A stretch of DNA of 64,000 nt from Phymatolithon calcareum (lineage: Eukaryota; Rhodophyta; Florideophyceae; Hapalidiales), in assembly GCA_977006965.1 (NCBI GenBank), contig OZ345359.1, positions 992,001 to 1,056,000 on the forward strand, written 5' to 3'. Within the stretch, counting starts at the first letter, position 1; every line of letters starts with the position of its first letter. The translations under genes were made by a program, and so were the position numbers. Below, in pieces: positions 10,182 to 20,970 of the stretch. The notes beneath the pieces were generated by a model. It did no database searches. It saw only the letters and a program-made list of their open reading frames with translations, and was not told the DNA's origin.

Positions 10182-13100
10182 ATGGTGGGCCACATCCTAA
10201 TCAGTGCGACTCTCCTGGTCCTCGCAATCACCGCGAACGCTGGCAATGTCCTGCTCAATGCCGGTGGAAACCAGCTCACAAACATCGCCTGGCGCTGTGA
10301 CACCGGGAGCTATGCAAATGCCGGCTCTAAGCATACATCCAATCGAAAGATCACGGTCCCGGGCTCCTGGGGCCCCGTTTACCAGTCCCACCGTTGGGTC
10401 AGCACTGGAGACCTCGAATACAAGATCCCCGTCCCCGATGGTATCTACACCGTCTTCCTCATGTGGTCAGAGACCTGGACAGGAAGTGGCATTGGCGTTC
10501 GTCAGTTCACAGTTAAGATCAACGATGAACTCCAGGCAGACGGAGGCAAATTCAACGGCACCCTTGACGTTTGGAAGGCCTCAGGGGGTCTCGATAAGCC
10601 GTATTTTTTCAATGCGGGACAGAAGGTGCCCAAGAATGGGTTCATAACCGTCACACTTGGTCGCATTCCTGGAAAGAATAACCCCATGCTCTCCGGTTTA
10701 GCCATCCTGGGCAACACCGCCGATCAGATAATCAGAGGCGAGGGTGTTCGATCATGCACTGGTGGATCACCCACGCCGACCACAACCCCGACTGTGACGA
10801 AGTCTCCAAGCCCTACTGCCGGAGTCGTGGGCGATTGTACCCCTGATGGGGACTGTGGAGAAGCCACTGTTATAACTGGAAGATTTAATAATGGTGCTGG
10901 TTTCGTGATGAACGTTGGAGGCGCGGCTGCTGCAAATATCGCATTTGGAGCCGACAACATTAACTACATCGAAGAGGCTGATATTGGCTTTGTTGCGAAG
11001 GCACCGGTTGCTGTCATTGACAATGGCAAATGGGGTGAGCCGCATCAGACTCATCGATATACTAAGGGACCGACCCTCACATACAAGATTCCTGTTCCCG
11101 CCGGCAACTACCATATCGGTCTTCTCTTCACCGAGTCGTTCAAGAACGCTGCCGGGCAACGCACATTTGATATTATCATCAACGATGATCTCAAGGCAAA
11201 GGCTTTTGATGTCTTCAAAGCAAATGGCGGGAAGAACAAGCCGGGATACAAGGGCATTAATGGGATCAAGTCCGTTTCTGGCTTCATCAAAATTCAGTTC
11301 AAGAAGGTTCTCGAGAACCCGTTTGTCAATGGTATTTTCATCAAGGGTGTAGGGGCAGGCTCTCTCGCCATTGGAGGTCCTGATGCCGGCCCTTGTGCGA
11401 AGAAATGTCAAGATGCCGATCCTTGTAAGAACCAGGAGATTGGCACCGATTTTGCCGGCAAGCATGCTGCTCACGCAGTCGCCGGAGGTCCATACGTCGA
11501 AACTGATTTTAAAAAGGATGGACTGGTCACTGTCAACCTTGATGGGGGATTGTCTCACAGTCATTTCGCGCTTGTTGAAAAAATCGCTGAAATCACGAAA
11601 TGGGAATGGAGATGGAAGCAACCCTCCAATCCACTGGCTGACAAAACAACAGGTATCGTGAAAGCTTATGGATCGAAAGTTACTGCGAACTTCCCGCTTG
11701 GTACTACAAACGTAACTCTGTTGGTTACCGACGATTTCTGCAACGCTGCCGAGGAGACAACTACTGTCACTGTGAATTCAGCAACAATGCCTGGTGCATA
11801 CTGCTACTACTACGACTTAGGCATGCAGAGCCCCGCCACTGTACCGCTTCCAGTCAATGCGAAGCTCAATCCAAAGCCGATGAAGGGACTCAATGTCGGA
11901 GATATTAACTTTGCAAATACGGCAGCATTTGGAGAATTTCCCTTCAAGCCGAACACCTTTGCGGTGCGATGCCAGTTCTTCCTTGATGTCAAGACGGCGG
12001 GTGAGCTTCAGTACAAAGTCATTCACAGTGGCCCGGTCAAGGTTTATCATGCAGGAGCGCTAGTTGGATCGTCGGACTCTAAGGCGGCGAACCAGATGAC
12101 CATCACGAAGAAGGAAGCTACTGTCCCCGGTGTGCAGGAATGGCAGATTCTTTACTTGAGACCAAAGGGCACCGAAGGCAAACTTATTTTCCAGTTTTCA
12201 GATGGACAAGTTATTCCCACAAGCGTTATTAGTCACGACTCCAGTGCTACTCTACCTGTTATTGTCAATCTCTCTAAGACGATTGGGCTACCGGAGCAAC
12301 TCCTGAAAATCTTCGGGAGCGCATTTGTCAATGGCGTCAAGGTCAAATTTGGAAGTAAGGATGCTATACCTCTGGAAGGTAGCGCCGATGTCATTGAGGT
12401 CAGGGCGCCAACAGGGTTCGTCGCAGGTACAACGGTCGCAGTAACTGTGACTACTGCCGCAGGTGTTTCCAATGGATACGACTTCACATACACAGATATT
12501 GGTCTTCCTCCTCTCAAGTTCAAAGAGGACACCGTCAAGAACCCGGATGGAACCCCATACGTTCTCAGCCAAATTACCGTTTTAAAATACGGTCCTGATG
12601 GTCGCCTTTACTGCGGTGCCCGCAACAGCAAAATTTATGCTCTGACCTTAGACAAGGATCTAAAGGTTGCGAAAAAGTGTCAGAGGGACGTGTTCGAGTC
12701 GTGGCCTCGCTCCGTTCTTGGCCTTGGTTTCGACCCGAAAACGAGCGACTTGAAGTTGTACTTCACTACCAGCACTCTTGACTTCAAGAAAGACAAATTC
12801 ATCCTGGAGGCCAATGGCTGGCAGAATGGAAAGGTTAAATCAGTGACCATGAAAGGCCCTGAAGGATGCTTCAACAATGACGTTAAGGATGTCGTCACTG
12901 GACTTCCTGTGGCGGACCATGACCATGGCGTGCACGCGATCGAGTTTTTGCCGGATGGCAAGATGCTAATTGGTGTCGGTGGGGTCACGAATGGAGGACT
13001 GCCCGGTATTAAGTTCGGTGATATGGCAAGCAATCCTCTGTCAGGTGCAATTGTTGAGTGCCCTTCTACTGGAACTGACATGATATACAGCAGCACGGAT

Positions 13101-13958
13101 CCCTTGAAGGCTAACATTATTGGTGGCTCGTGCAAGGTATACGCCGCAGGTTTCCGCAACACATTTGGGATGTCGTATTTCACCAACAATAAGCTCTATG
13201 CAACGGATAATGGTCCCAACCAATCCTATGGTGAATTCTCAACAAACTGCGCGGGCGGTCAGAAAACTGCGGTGAAAATATTGGACAAGCTGTTCCTCGT
13301 GCAACCGGGCAAGTGCCATGGACATCCGAACATCAACCGTGGACTTAATGGATTTCCAGATCAATGCGTGTTCGAAAATCCAGAGTGCGTCCAGCCGATT
13401 ATCTCGGGTCTAAAAAGTTCCACCAACGGCATTATGGAGTATCGCTCCAACATTTTTGGGGCCGAAGCAAAGGGAAATATGTTCCTTTCCATGTTCGCAA
13501 CTGGCACAGACGAAGGTCGAGTTAGCCGAGTGATTTTGGACCAATCTGGCAGAAAAGCGCCAAACGGATTCACCGGCAAATTCTACCCCAAGTCCGGTCT
13601 TTCTGTGGTGGAGGGCCCAAGGGGGGAGATTGTCATGAGCCGAGTTTACGGGACTGCGAAGACATTTATTGTATTGAAGCCGGACTACCCGAAGCCGAAG
13701 GTCACTCTCTTCATTTCAGTTATGCCGAGAAGGGGCCCTGCTACGGGCGGTGCAACAGTTCTTGTGACCGGACATAATTTCGGATCTGCGCCATCTGCCA
13801 AGTTTGGGATGAAGGCGTGCACTGACGTGTCTGTTATCGACGATGACTCGTTCACTTGTGTTACACCACCCGGAAGCGAAGACAGCCAAGTGAAGATAGA
13901 GGTCACCGGGACAACGGGGGTGGGAATGGGCCCTGGATTTGACTACTGGTATTTCTAA
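10182..13958 (+). CDS. Secreted multidomain protein: two malectin domains, PKD-like, IPT/TIG, NHL/sorbosone-dehydrogenase-like propeller
   Basis: The 1258-residue intronless ORF starts at ATG 10182 with a signal peptide (MVGHILISATLLVLAITANA). Approximate domain order: malectin 1 (21-185), a Thr/Pro linker (195-215, GGSPTPTTTPTVTKSPSPT), malectin 2 (237-393), a Cys-rich patch (404-415), a PKD-like beta-sandwich (436-536), a PA14-like or unknown beta-rich region (538-690), IPT/TIG 1 (691-775), a six-bladed propeller like glucose/sorbosone dehydrogenases (775-1170; DHDHGVHAIEFLPDGKMLIG, YAAGFRNTFGMSY, ATDNGPN) and IPT/TIG 2 (1172-1258; PRRGPATGGATVLVTGHNF). Malectin domains bind carbohydrate, so a cell-wall or matrix role outside the cell is likely. 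The propeller suggests sugar oxidation or a structural role, but cofactor use cannot be read from the sequence. Domain calls come from motif recognition only. Confidence 0.9.
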   Translation: MVGHILISATLLVLAITANAGNVLLNAGGNQLTNIAWRCDTGSYANAGSKHTSNRKITVPGSWGPVYQSHRWVSTGDLEYKIPVPDGIYTVFLMWSETWTGSGIGVRQFTVKINDELQADGGKFNGTLDVWKASGGLDKPYFFNAGQKVPKNGFITVTLGRIPGKNNPMLSGLAILGNTADQIIRGEGVRSCTGGSPTPTTTPTVTKSPSPTAGVVGDCTPDGDCGEATVITGRFNNGAGFVMNVGGAAAANIAFGADNINYIEEADIGFVAKAPVAVIDNGKWGEPHQTHRYTKGPTLTYKIPVPAGNYHIGLLFTESFKNAAGQRTFDIIINDDLKAKAFDVFKANGGKNKPGYKGINGIKSVSGFIKIQFKKVLENPFVNGIFIKGVGAGSLAIGGPDAGPCAKKCQDADPCKNQEIGTDFAGKHAAHAVAGGPYVETDFKKDGLVTVNLDGGLSHSHFALVEKIAEITKWEWRWKQPSNPLADKTTGIVKAYGSKVTANFPLGTTNVTLLVTDDFCNAAEETTTVTVNSATMPGAYCYYYDLGMQSPATVPLPVNAKLNPKPMKGLNVGDINFANTAAFGEFPFKPNTFAVRCQFFLDVKTAGELQYKVIHSGPVKVYHAGALVGSSDSKAANQMTITKKEATVPGVQEWQILYLRPKGTEGKLIFQFSDGQVIPTSVISHDSSATLPVIVNLSKTIGLPEQLLKIFGSAFVNGVKVKFGSKDAIPLEGSADVIEVRAPTGFVAGTTVAVTVTTAAGVSNGYDFTYTDIGLPPLKFKEDTVKNPDGTPYVLSQITVLKYGPDGRLYCGARNSKIYALTLDKDLKVAKKCQRDVFESWPRSVLGLGFDPKTSDLKLYFTTSTLDFKKDKFILEANGWQNGKVKSVTMKGPEGCFNNDVKDVVTGLPVADHDHGVHAIEFLPDGKMLIGVGGVTNGGLPGIKFGDMASNPLSGAIVECPSTGTDMIYSSTDPLKANIIGGSCKVYAAGFRNTFGMSYFTNNKLYATDNGPNQSYGEFSTNCAGGQKTAVKILDKLFLVQPGKCHGHPNINRGLNGFPDQCVFENPECVQPIISGLKSSTNGIMEYRSNIFGAEAKGNMFLSMFATGTDEGRVSRVILDQSGRKAPNGFTGKFYPKSGLSVVEGPRGEIVMSRVYGTAKTFIVLKPDYPKPKVTLFISVMPRRGPATGGATVLVTGHNFGSAPSAKFGMKACTDVSVIDDDSFTCVTPPGSEDSQVKIEVTGTTGVGMGPGFDYWYF

Positions 13959-14984
13959 ACATGACTTTGAGGGATCGCTTGGAGTTTCGTTATTACTATC
14001 ATAAAGTATATATCCATTGCTCCTTCACACAGTACCCGTGCAGATACTGCACAGCACATACACGCTCTTTTTTTAAAAACAATGGTACAAGCCCGAGAGC
14101 TGAAAAAGATGACGAACGCTGCAAATGACGTGACTAACTGAAGATCGATAGCCGATCCCAACAACAAGGGGAGCCAATCTGGTGCATGAACAAATATTCC
14201 CGCGTCATGGTGAAGTGAGGTTTGCACGCGAAGGGCGAGGTACCTCGTCTGGCAGCGAAAGAAGACGGAGGAGAAAAGATAGACCGAATCGAGGGCATTA
14301 GAACCAGATAAGTGGCATGTGATTCCGACGAACTATTGCCGATGCCACCCGTCTAAACCAGAAGCGTAAAATCGTCCCAAAACACAGAAAACTTCGACTT
14401 CGATCATACGGTGACAAAGACCGCTCGGCAAATTCGGTTCCGCGTGCAAGGCTACTTTTGAAGCACGAAGGGAATGAGGAAACCCTTCTTCCAGCCCTTC
14501 TCCAAAATTTCTCTCGTGCTTGGTCACGGCTTGACACAACAAGATACCGATTTCGTTGCGTGAATCAGGTTTCCTTGTGTGTGCAGTATTTTTGAGAACG
14601 TTGACCAAAGAAAGTCCCTGTGCAAGGGCCGCTAACAGAGCCACCGCTTTCACACCGTCCTTGTCTAACACAGCCGTGCCGAGCCTAAACCCAATCGTCT
14701 CCTAGTACGCCAACAGTTACCGCCATCCTTCCGTCTGCAGCCGCAAGCACATCCGACTGCTTCACCTGAATCCCGTCGGAGTCTCTGCAAACTAGAACTG
14801 CGGTTCTCTGCAAGAACGGTCATCGCTCGCGACGAAACCACGCGACCAACAGCATCGAAAAAAGTCCCCGGGAGCCTCTCTTAATTAGCATTCCTGCTCG
14901 ACAAGTAAAGATGCGCGCATTGCAACATCGTTCAGTGCGACGCGATGCTTCATATATCCATGTGACACAGCCTTATGCCTCTCA
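13959..14984. other. No supportable gene
   Basis: This is intergenic sequence after the malectin gene. A minus-strand frame at 14333-14671 (112 residues) has no recognisable motif. It could be decayed sequence downstream of the LRR pseudogene, but I could not match it to the intact LRR gene. Confidence 0.4.
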
Positions 14985-15420
14985 GTTCAAATCTTGCGGA
15001 TTGCGATTGATCAACATCGCCTTGCCAAACAAAAGCCGAAACGGGAAATCAGACACGGACAGAGTCTCAAGGTTCAGGACAATCGTCGCAAGACGAGAGA
15101 ACGCTACGCGATTGTTCATGCGCAATTTGCACTGCTGATCGTTGCATCTGAAATTTGTTTCTAAAACCACGTTCGACCCGACACAACAAGATCAGAAGTA
15201 CTGTCAAGCGGGCACCGCGGGAACAGTGCGTTCGACGTGCCAATGATACCGGACACCATTCTAGTAAATTTCGAAAGCACATCCTTCTGCTGAAACAGCG
15301 CAAACATGTGGGCAGGACTAATATGGCCTATCCAATTCACGCTTCGCGTTTTGTTGCTCATGTGGTGAACTGCGTTTTTGAATAGCAATGCAAAATAGGA
15401 TTCGCTGGTCTTCCATCTTC
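14985..15420 (-). pseudogene. Decayed partial copy of the LRR-like gene at 30.8 kb
   Basis: Two minus-strand frames align with the N-terminal part of the intact LRR-like protein at 30836-32383. The first (15388 down to 15161) reads RSVNWIGHISPAHMFALFQQ where the intact gene has RLVSWVDSVSPTDVLTLYQC. After a stop and a frameshift near 15165 the second reads NNRVAFSRLATIVLNLETLS and FPFRLLFGKAML, against NNRVPFSRLATSFPSLKILS and CPFRLSFNKAML. The copy then stops (NPQDLN, TAA) where the intact gene continues for 300 more residues. Several disruptions in about 430 bp make it a pseudogene. It shows the LRR gene belongs to a multicopy family. Confidence 0.8.
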
Positions 15421-16401
15421 CTCACTTAGTCGCGGTTTTTATCCAGCGCGATTCCTTGGACAAACTCGTTCTTAGCAGGGAATGGCAGCTCATGCCATGA
15501 AAAGGCCGCTCAAAGCCTCAGTCCGCGGCAGCAATCTGCGCGTTGAGCACACGAGGCGCTGCCACTGGCCAAGAGCGGGGGCAACAGTAAAGACGTGCTT
15601 CAGCGTCTGACAGCATAAACGGCAATGCACTCTTTCGGCGAACGAAAAATAGGGTGGGTCTTCACCGTTAGATGAGGATATTGGTGGTGGGAGCTGCTAC
15701 AAACCCAGTGCCCAAGAGAAGGAGCTCAGCGCCGATGATGCTCCAATCGCTGATACGGACAAACTTCTGAAGAAGCATCTCGGGAAACGGTCGCGACAGC
15801 CATTCGGCGTGGAAGCGAAAAGGTACGCGCTGAGGAGATCACCTGGCATTGCAGTAAGTCGGCATCCCAATTTGGGGTGCCGACTTTATGCAACTCTGAC
15901 CGTCCTGTGGCCCACTGGGTCAGAAAACGTGTGCAGTGTGCCCCACGAGAGGCAATGGCGAAATACGCAGACGAGGGACCCGCACTAGCCACAAGGGTGA
16001 TGGTCACCTTTTAGAGCATGGATGTCAGACATGGATGCTCTAAGAGTTTACTTGTGTCAACACTCTTTCATTCAATTCTGAATTGGAACTGCAATCCCAT
16101 CCGCCGCTACGAAATTCATGGCCCACTCCCACAGCATGGCGATAGCAAGCCGTGCCACGAGCGGCGGAGTCCTGCACTTCGTCCCCAGCTTTTAGCGGAT
16201 CAAGAACACCTAAAGACAGTCCTACCGATGAGCACAACACCTCAAACAAAACTACCTCTTTTCAGAAAAGTCTCTGCGTCTTCATTAAGAAATACGACTC
16301 TAAAACTCTCACAACCTTGGTTCTATATTGCTGCTACCTTCGGTACTAAAACGATAATCAATCTCACGTCCGAGTACACACCTATCAGGAGCAGTATCTT
16401 C
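15421..16401. other. No supportable gene; one hairpin
   Basis: At 15857-15885 AGTCGGCATCCCAA and TTGGGGTGCCGACT form a 14-bp near-perfect inverted repeat with essentially no loop. The overlapping short ORFs on both strands show no recognisable motif. Confidence 0.4.
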
Positions 16402-17937
16402 CTACGTAGCATAAGCCGCCGACGGGGTGAACGCCGGAACGCTTGGGTTAAGTAAAGTCTGTGACCCGGACGACTGTAGAATGGAACCTCCAGATTTGAC
16501 CGTATTTGCGGCACTATCGGCAACATTCTGCGCCGAAGTCGGAGAAGCCCCATTACCATCCTTCACCTTATCACAAGCGTCATTTCCGGCATCACCCCTG
16601 ACATCACCATTCTCTGCTTCCGCCGGTTTCCGCTTATGAAACCCGATAGTTCCATCGGGACCCGTCGGCTGCCTCGGTGGTGTATAAAGTTTGTACTGCG
16701 GTGCCCTAATCGCATTCGACGCATTAACCTCCTCCCCATCGGCGACCTTCGCAGAACGCGGCTTGAACCACTTAATTCCTTCCAACTCTTCCTTCGTCAC
16801 CGGGCCTCCAGTAGTGGTCTCGCCCTTCTTCCACTCCGGTGATGCACGACCATCCATAGATGTACGTTCGGAAGTGCCATTCTTATCTGCAGTCGCAGTA
16901 TTCGCAGCCCGTTGTGCTTCGCGACGAGCTTCTTTCTTCTTCCGCTTCTCCTCCGCCTCGATATTCTTTCGCTCATCTGCCGCGGCTTTAATTTGAGAAG
17001 ACACCACAGCCCATTCCTCCTTTCGCAACGGATGTTTGGTAACCATCAAAACTCTATGACCTTCCTTATTCATATGACTGATATGTCCAAGGTCAAGTTC
17101 ATCACAAAGGACGTGAACTATACGTCGTTCATAACTGGTGAGGTCAGCTTCAAATGAAATATCCTCAATCTCTGTACCCTCGGGCACCTCCGCATCGCGG
17201 TAACTAATCAGTCGAGCTCGAAACTCCGCTTCACGTTCGCGTTCGCGCACTTCCTTTTCCGCAACACGTTTCAAATCGTCCGCCTTACGGACAGTTTCAC
17301 GCTTTTGGAAAAAGATAAGCCGTTTATCGACAGCGTTGCCACTGGCGTCAAACTCAGTGCCAACGTCACTTTCAAAAGTAGTACGGGTCTGATTCTGATC
17401 GTACTTTTTCTGGCGACGCTCATTCATTTCTCTGCGCTCACGCTCCCCCGGTCGAAGACGACGAAACTCTGCAACGACCTTACGTCCATTGATGCTCATT
17501 TTTCCAAGTGCCATCATGGCCGTCGTCGCATCTTCCACGGAATGAAAGTTCACAAATGCCATTCCGCGAAAATTGCCGGTCGCCTTATCCTCAATCAAAG
17601 CCAAATTCACAAACTCCTTCCGACCGCCGGCGACACGACGCACAACCTCCTCCAGTTCTGCCTGGGAGATCTTGTAATCCAGATTCTTGAGCACGATGCA
17701 GTTGTTCGGCGGGGGCGGCGTTTGCTGCTGCACACGACGTTGTCCCGGCGGACCGCGGCCTGGCGTGGTCGGCTTACGCCCTGGCGTCACCACTTCGCCA
17801 TTCTCAGCAGCGGAAATAGGCACAGGGGAGGCAGCGTGGGAAGACATCCCGCGTGAGTTCGGCAAGCTGTCGAGAGTGGAGACTGGAAGAGAGGGTACAG
17901 ATACCGCGGCAACATTTGCGGCTGATGAAGGATCCAT
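16402..17937 (-). CDS. RNA-binding protein with RRM and R3H domains
   Basis: The 511-residue intronless protein starts at ATG 17937 (MDPSSAANV). The frame extends four codons further upstream only to a non-ATG codon. After a low-complexity N-terminus rich in Pro/Gly/Arg, an RRM spans about 79-155 (RNP2-like CIVLKNL, RNP1-like NFRGMAFVNF). A charged Arg/Glu helix follows (RRLRPGERERREMNERRQKK). An R3H-type domain lies near 255-310 (YERRIVHVLCDELDLGHISH, then HRVLMVTK). A KKxxE-rich coiled segment and a disordered Ser/Asn-rich tail complete it. The RRM and R3H domains both bind single-stranded RNA or DNA, so a role in mRNA metabolism is likely. I do not recognise a specific named orthologue. 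Confidence 0.88.
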   Translation of the reverse strand: MDPSSAANVAAVSVPSLPVSTLDSLPNSRGMSSHAASPVPISAAENGEVVTPGRKPTTPGRGPPGQRRVQQQTPPPPNNCIVLKNLDYKISQAELEEVVRRVAGGRKEFVNLALIEDKATGNFRGMAFVNFHSVEDATTAMMALGKMSINGRKVVAEFRRLRPGERERREMNERRQKKYDQNQTRTTFESDVGTEFDASGNAVDKRLIFFQKRETVRKADDLKRVAEKEVREREREAEFRARLISYRDAEVPEGTEIEDISFEADLTSYERRIVHVLCDELDLGHISHMNKEGHRVLMVTKHPLRKEEWAVVSSQIKAAADERKNIEAEEKRKKKEARREAQRAANTATADKNGTSERTSMDGRASPEWKKGETTTGGPVTKEELEGIKWFKPRSAKVADGEEVNASNAIRAPQYKLYTPPRQPTGPDGTIGFHKRKPAEAENGDVRGDAGNDACDKVKDGNGASPTSAQNVADSAANTVKSGGSILQSSGSQTLLNPSVPAFTPSAAYAT

Positions 17938-19389
17938 GACGAAGAGCAACTGAAAGTCGACCGAACGACACGGGAAGCGTCGAGATAATACACTTCGCTA
18001 AAGTACGAAGCGGAATGAAGAGCGCAGAGGAGCACTACGTCAGCGCCTATGTTGCGGCGAGGCTACCGGTTGTAAAACCGTGAAGCAATGAAGTAGGCTA
18101 CCCTTCTCTCGCGGGCGCGGTTGGGTGCCTGGTTCGGCTTATGTAGAGTGTGCCTCGCGGCCAATGGTTGTCCATTTTACAATTCGTGCAAAAAGTGCAC
18201 TTTTGAATATCAAATGTGATTTTCAATTCTTTTTTGTAGTTTCTGCATTTATTTTTGCACTTTGACCCATCTTCCAGTTCTCAAATTTCACAAGCCAATT
18301 TGGGTGCGCCTTTATCCAATCAACACACAGCACTTGGACCTTTCTGAGAGTCTGTATCATATCGCACTCCACTCTCCAGGTGCCTCATCAACATTAACAT
18401 ATGATACAGCTCAGTGTTATGGACGCACTGCCTGAGGACTGGCACGGCCTGCCTGCCTTCCCTTGTCCAAGCAAGCAATCCCCGGTCTCATGTCGTTCAT
18501 ATCCTGTAGTCATCCAACAAATGATTTATTGTAATAAAATACAATCCTCTACTAACAATGGACATGATGACAGACTGCAATGCGCCTGCTGATGTGGCAC
18601 CGTTTTTCGGGAAGGAATAGGAGACTAAGCAGCTTCATGGTGCAGTCAGGTCTGAATCAGTCTTTGAAAGGCACTGTGGAATCAAATTCGATTTTGAGGA
18701 ATGCAATTGTCCTTTTGGTCTGAACGACCGAAATCCTCACGTCATCAAAGCGATATTTTGTGAACTGTACTTATACAATCTGTATAGGAAAGCGAGGGTA
18801 AGTTTCGTTCCGCTCCTATATTGTGAAACGTAAACATTCCTATTAACCAGGACAAGATGACGCCATAATAGATAATAGTAGATGCAATGCATCTCCCCTA
18901 GTATCATCAGTGTTACTGAGAGCATTTAACCAATTCTACATTCAAGAAAACTGTCAGGCAGAGCCGCAACAATTTACATGGCTTGTGAATGGATAGAGCA
19001 TAGAGCCATTTGGGCGGGGGAAGAGAGAAGCGCATATCGAGGCGTCAGAGCGTCCGGACGGCGTGGTGATACTGGAAGACCAAGGCGAGCGCGCATGGGC
19101 ATCTTCTTTTAAATCTGGGAGAGTACTGATGAGAGTTGCCTCGGGGCAGGTCTGCCGGCAAGAGACCAAAATCTTGAGTTAAGCTCACGGGTTTTCCGGT
19201 ATGCACCTCTATAGAAATTCAGAACATGAGAACTTGCACAAAAAAATCTTCTAGTTCACACACGCCGGTACTTCACATGCCATTGAGGATTCTTCAGATC
19301 AGAGTGCAAAAGTCGAACAATACAACCTAAATTTTCCACCAATGTTTCCAACACTGAAATATACCCAACCTCATAAAAGGCTCTGCCGG
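17938..19389. other. No supportable gene
   Basis: This is the upstream flank of the RRM-R3H gene and AT-richer intergenic DNA. The short ORFs show no domain. A TTTTTGTAGTTTCTGC-type T-rich tract lies near 18225-18265. Confidence 0.4.
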
Positions 19390-20970
19390 CAATGCGCGCA
19401 CTTAAGCACCTTCATCGATCGCTCTGTTCTCCAGGTGAGCTGCGCGAATCAGGTCCGCTGGTACCCCGTGACGGCCCCCGTCGAAGCAACTGTGCGAGTT
19501 TCAACATTGCATTCACATGGGCACCTTCCTCAATAGCCTAAGAACGTTTTGAGCAGCCAGATGACTTTAGCGTAGAGATTATGCAAGAGCTGCCCCGTTA
19601 CTCCAAGGTGAGGCTTTGGGAGCTCTCAAGAATAAAATCATCAAATATCCCTCCTCAATAGCCTGGTTATACAGGTCAACTGCTCGAACCGGGTCTGCTG
19701 GTACACCATCTGCGCCAGATACTAGCAACAATACGAGATTGCACATTGCATTCACATGGGCACCTTGCTCAATAGCCCGGTTGTACAGGTCAACTGCTCG
19801 AACCGGGTCTGCCGCTACACCATTTGCGCCAGCTTTCAGCCAAATCGTGAGGTTGTACATTGCATTCACATGCCCACCTTCCTCAATAGCCCGGTTGTAC
19901 AGGTCAACTGCTAGAACCGAGTCTGCCGCTACACCATCTGCCCCAACTTTTAGCAATTGCGCGAGTTTAACCATTGCGCTCACATCTCCACCCTCTTCAA
20001 TGCATCGGTTGTACAGCCTAGCTGCGTGAACCGGGTGCACTAGTACCCCATCTGCGCCATCTTCTGCTTGCTTACTTGCCTGAATGATTACGAAAGCGAC
20101 ACCTAGTTCGTATGCCACGCTCTCTTCTCTCTCTTCTTCCTCGATATTCTGCACTTCTTTTGATCTCTGTGCATTCTTCGACTCGTCATTATGCAGCGCT
20201 TGTTCCAGTGTGTTGATTCGCTTCTCAGCAGCAAGCTTTTGTAGCTCATAGTCTGCCATCATTTCCCTAAATTATTCTCCCTTAGCTTTCTCGATTGCCC
20301 TGACTTTAAGCTCCGCAGCCTCCAGAAGCTTCTCCAAGTTCTGAGTTTCAACGCTGGACACCACGGTGTACAATGGTTTTGTCACGGGAAGACCATGGAG
20401 TAGGAGGTGCAACGCCGCTGTAGTGTGACATTCATCTTCGGCCCGGAGAAGAGATGTCTCCATTGGCACGTAGCACCAGTGGCTTGTCTTCCGATCCCCC
20501 GTCAATAGTTTTCGGATTTTACATTCCACTTCCGGGTTTTTTCGTATCATGGCCTCAACACGCTCTTCCATCATGTTGATTATCACCCCGAACCGGTCGT
20601 TCGTGTCCACGGAAATAGCATCGAGCACGAGCTTTATCATGAGCGCGTCGCTTCTTCTCACTCGGCCTCCATCCAAATTGACAACGAACGCAATCTTCAG
20701 GGCGATATTTTCGGAGAGTAACTTGTCCAGCTCTTCGCCCGCTTGCTTCATTCTTGCGATATCGAAAAGACCGGGGGTATCGTACAGCGTCAAGTTCCCC
20801 ACGGAAAATGCTTGGAGAACTTCTGTCAGACAATCGCCGAAGCTAAGCCCGCTTCAGAACTGTGCACTTCCTGCGATTCCGTTGAGGCGAGTGCTTTTTC
20901 CAGCGCCCGGGTTTCCGACCAATGCAATTGCTGGCCGGTGGGGAAAGGAGGTCGACGTGGCTTCGCTCAT
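19390..20970 (-). pseudogene. AIG1/IMAP-type GTPase fused to Sel1 repeats, interrupted by two in-frame stops and a frameshift
   Basis: Reading from ATG 20970 the frame gives MSEATSTSFPHRPAIALVGN and a P-loop GNPGAGKST, then an in-frame TGA (20854-20856), then SGLSFGDCLTEVLQ and the G3 motif LYDTPGLFD, and on through an AIG1-like G domain and helical tail to KAKGE. A TAA (20272-20274) follows. The same frame continues as MMADYELQKLAAEKRINTLE, a coiled coil, and at least four Sel1-type repeats (ADGVxADxVxAVDLYNxAIE with GGHVNAM). The repeats resume in a shifted frame at about 19390-19545 (VPADLIRAAHLENRAI). The parental protein was therefore a GTPase-coiled coil-Sel1 fusion of more than 500 residues. 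AIG1 GTPases are membrane-associated and often immunity-linked; Sel1 repeats mediate protein contacts. Three disruptions argue for a pseudogene. Confidence 0.8.

Noticed and set aside
10767-11621. 284-codon minus-strand frame within the malectin gene
   Set aside because: Antisense to well-conserved malectin and PKD-like domains; no recognisable motif.
20272-20856. Stop-codon recoding (selenocysteine or readthrough) in the GTPase-Sel1 frame
   Set aside because: The two stops are different codons (TGA and TAA) and a frameshift follows in the repeats, which fits decay better than programmed recoding.
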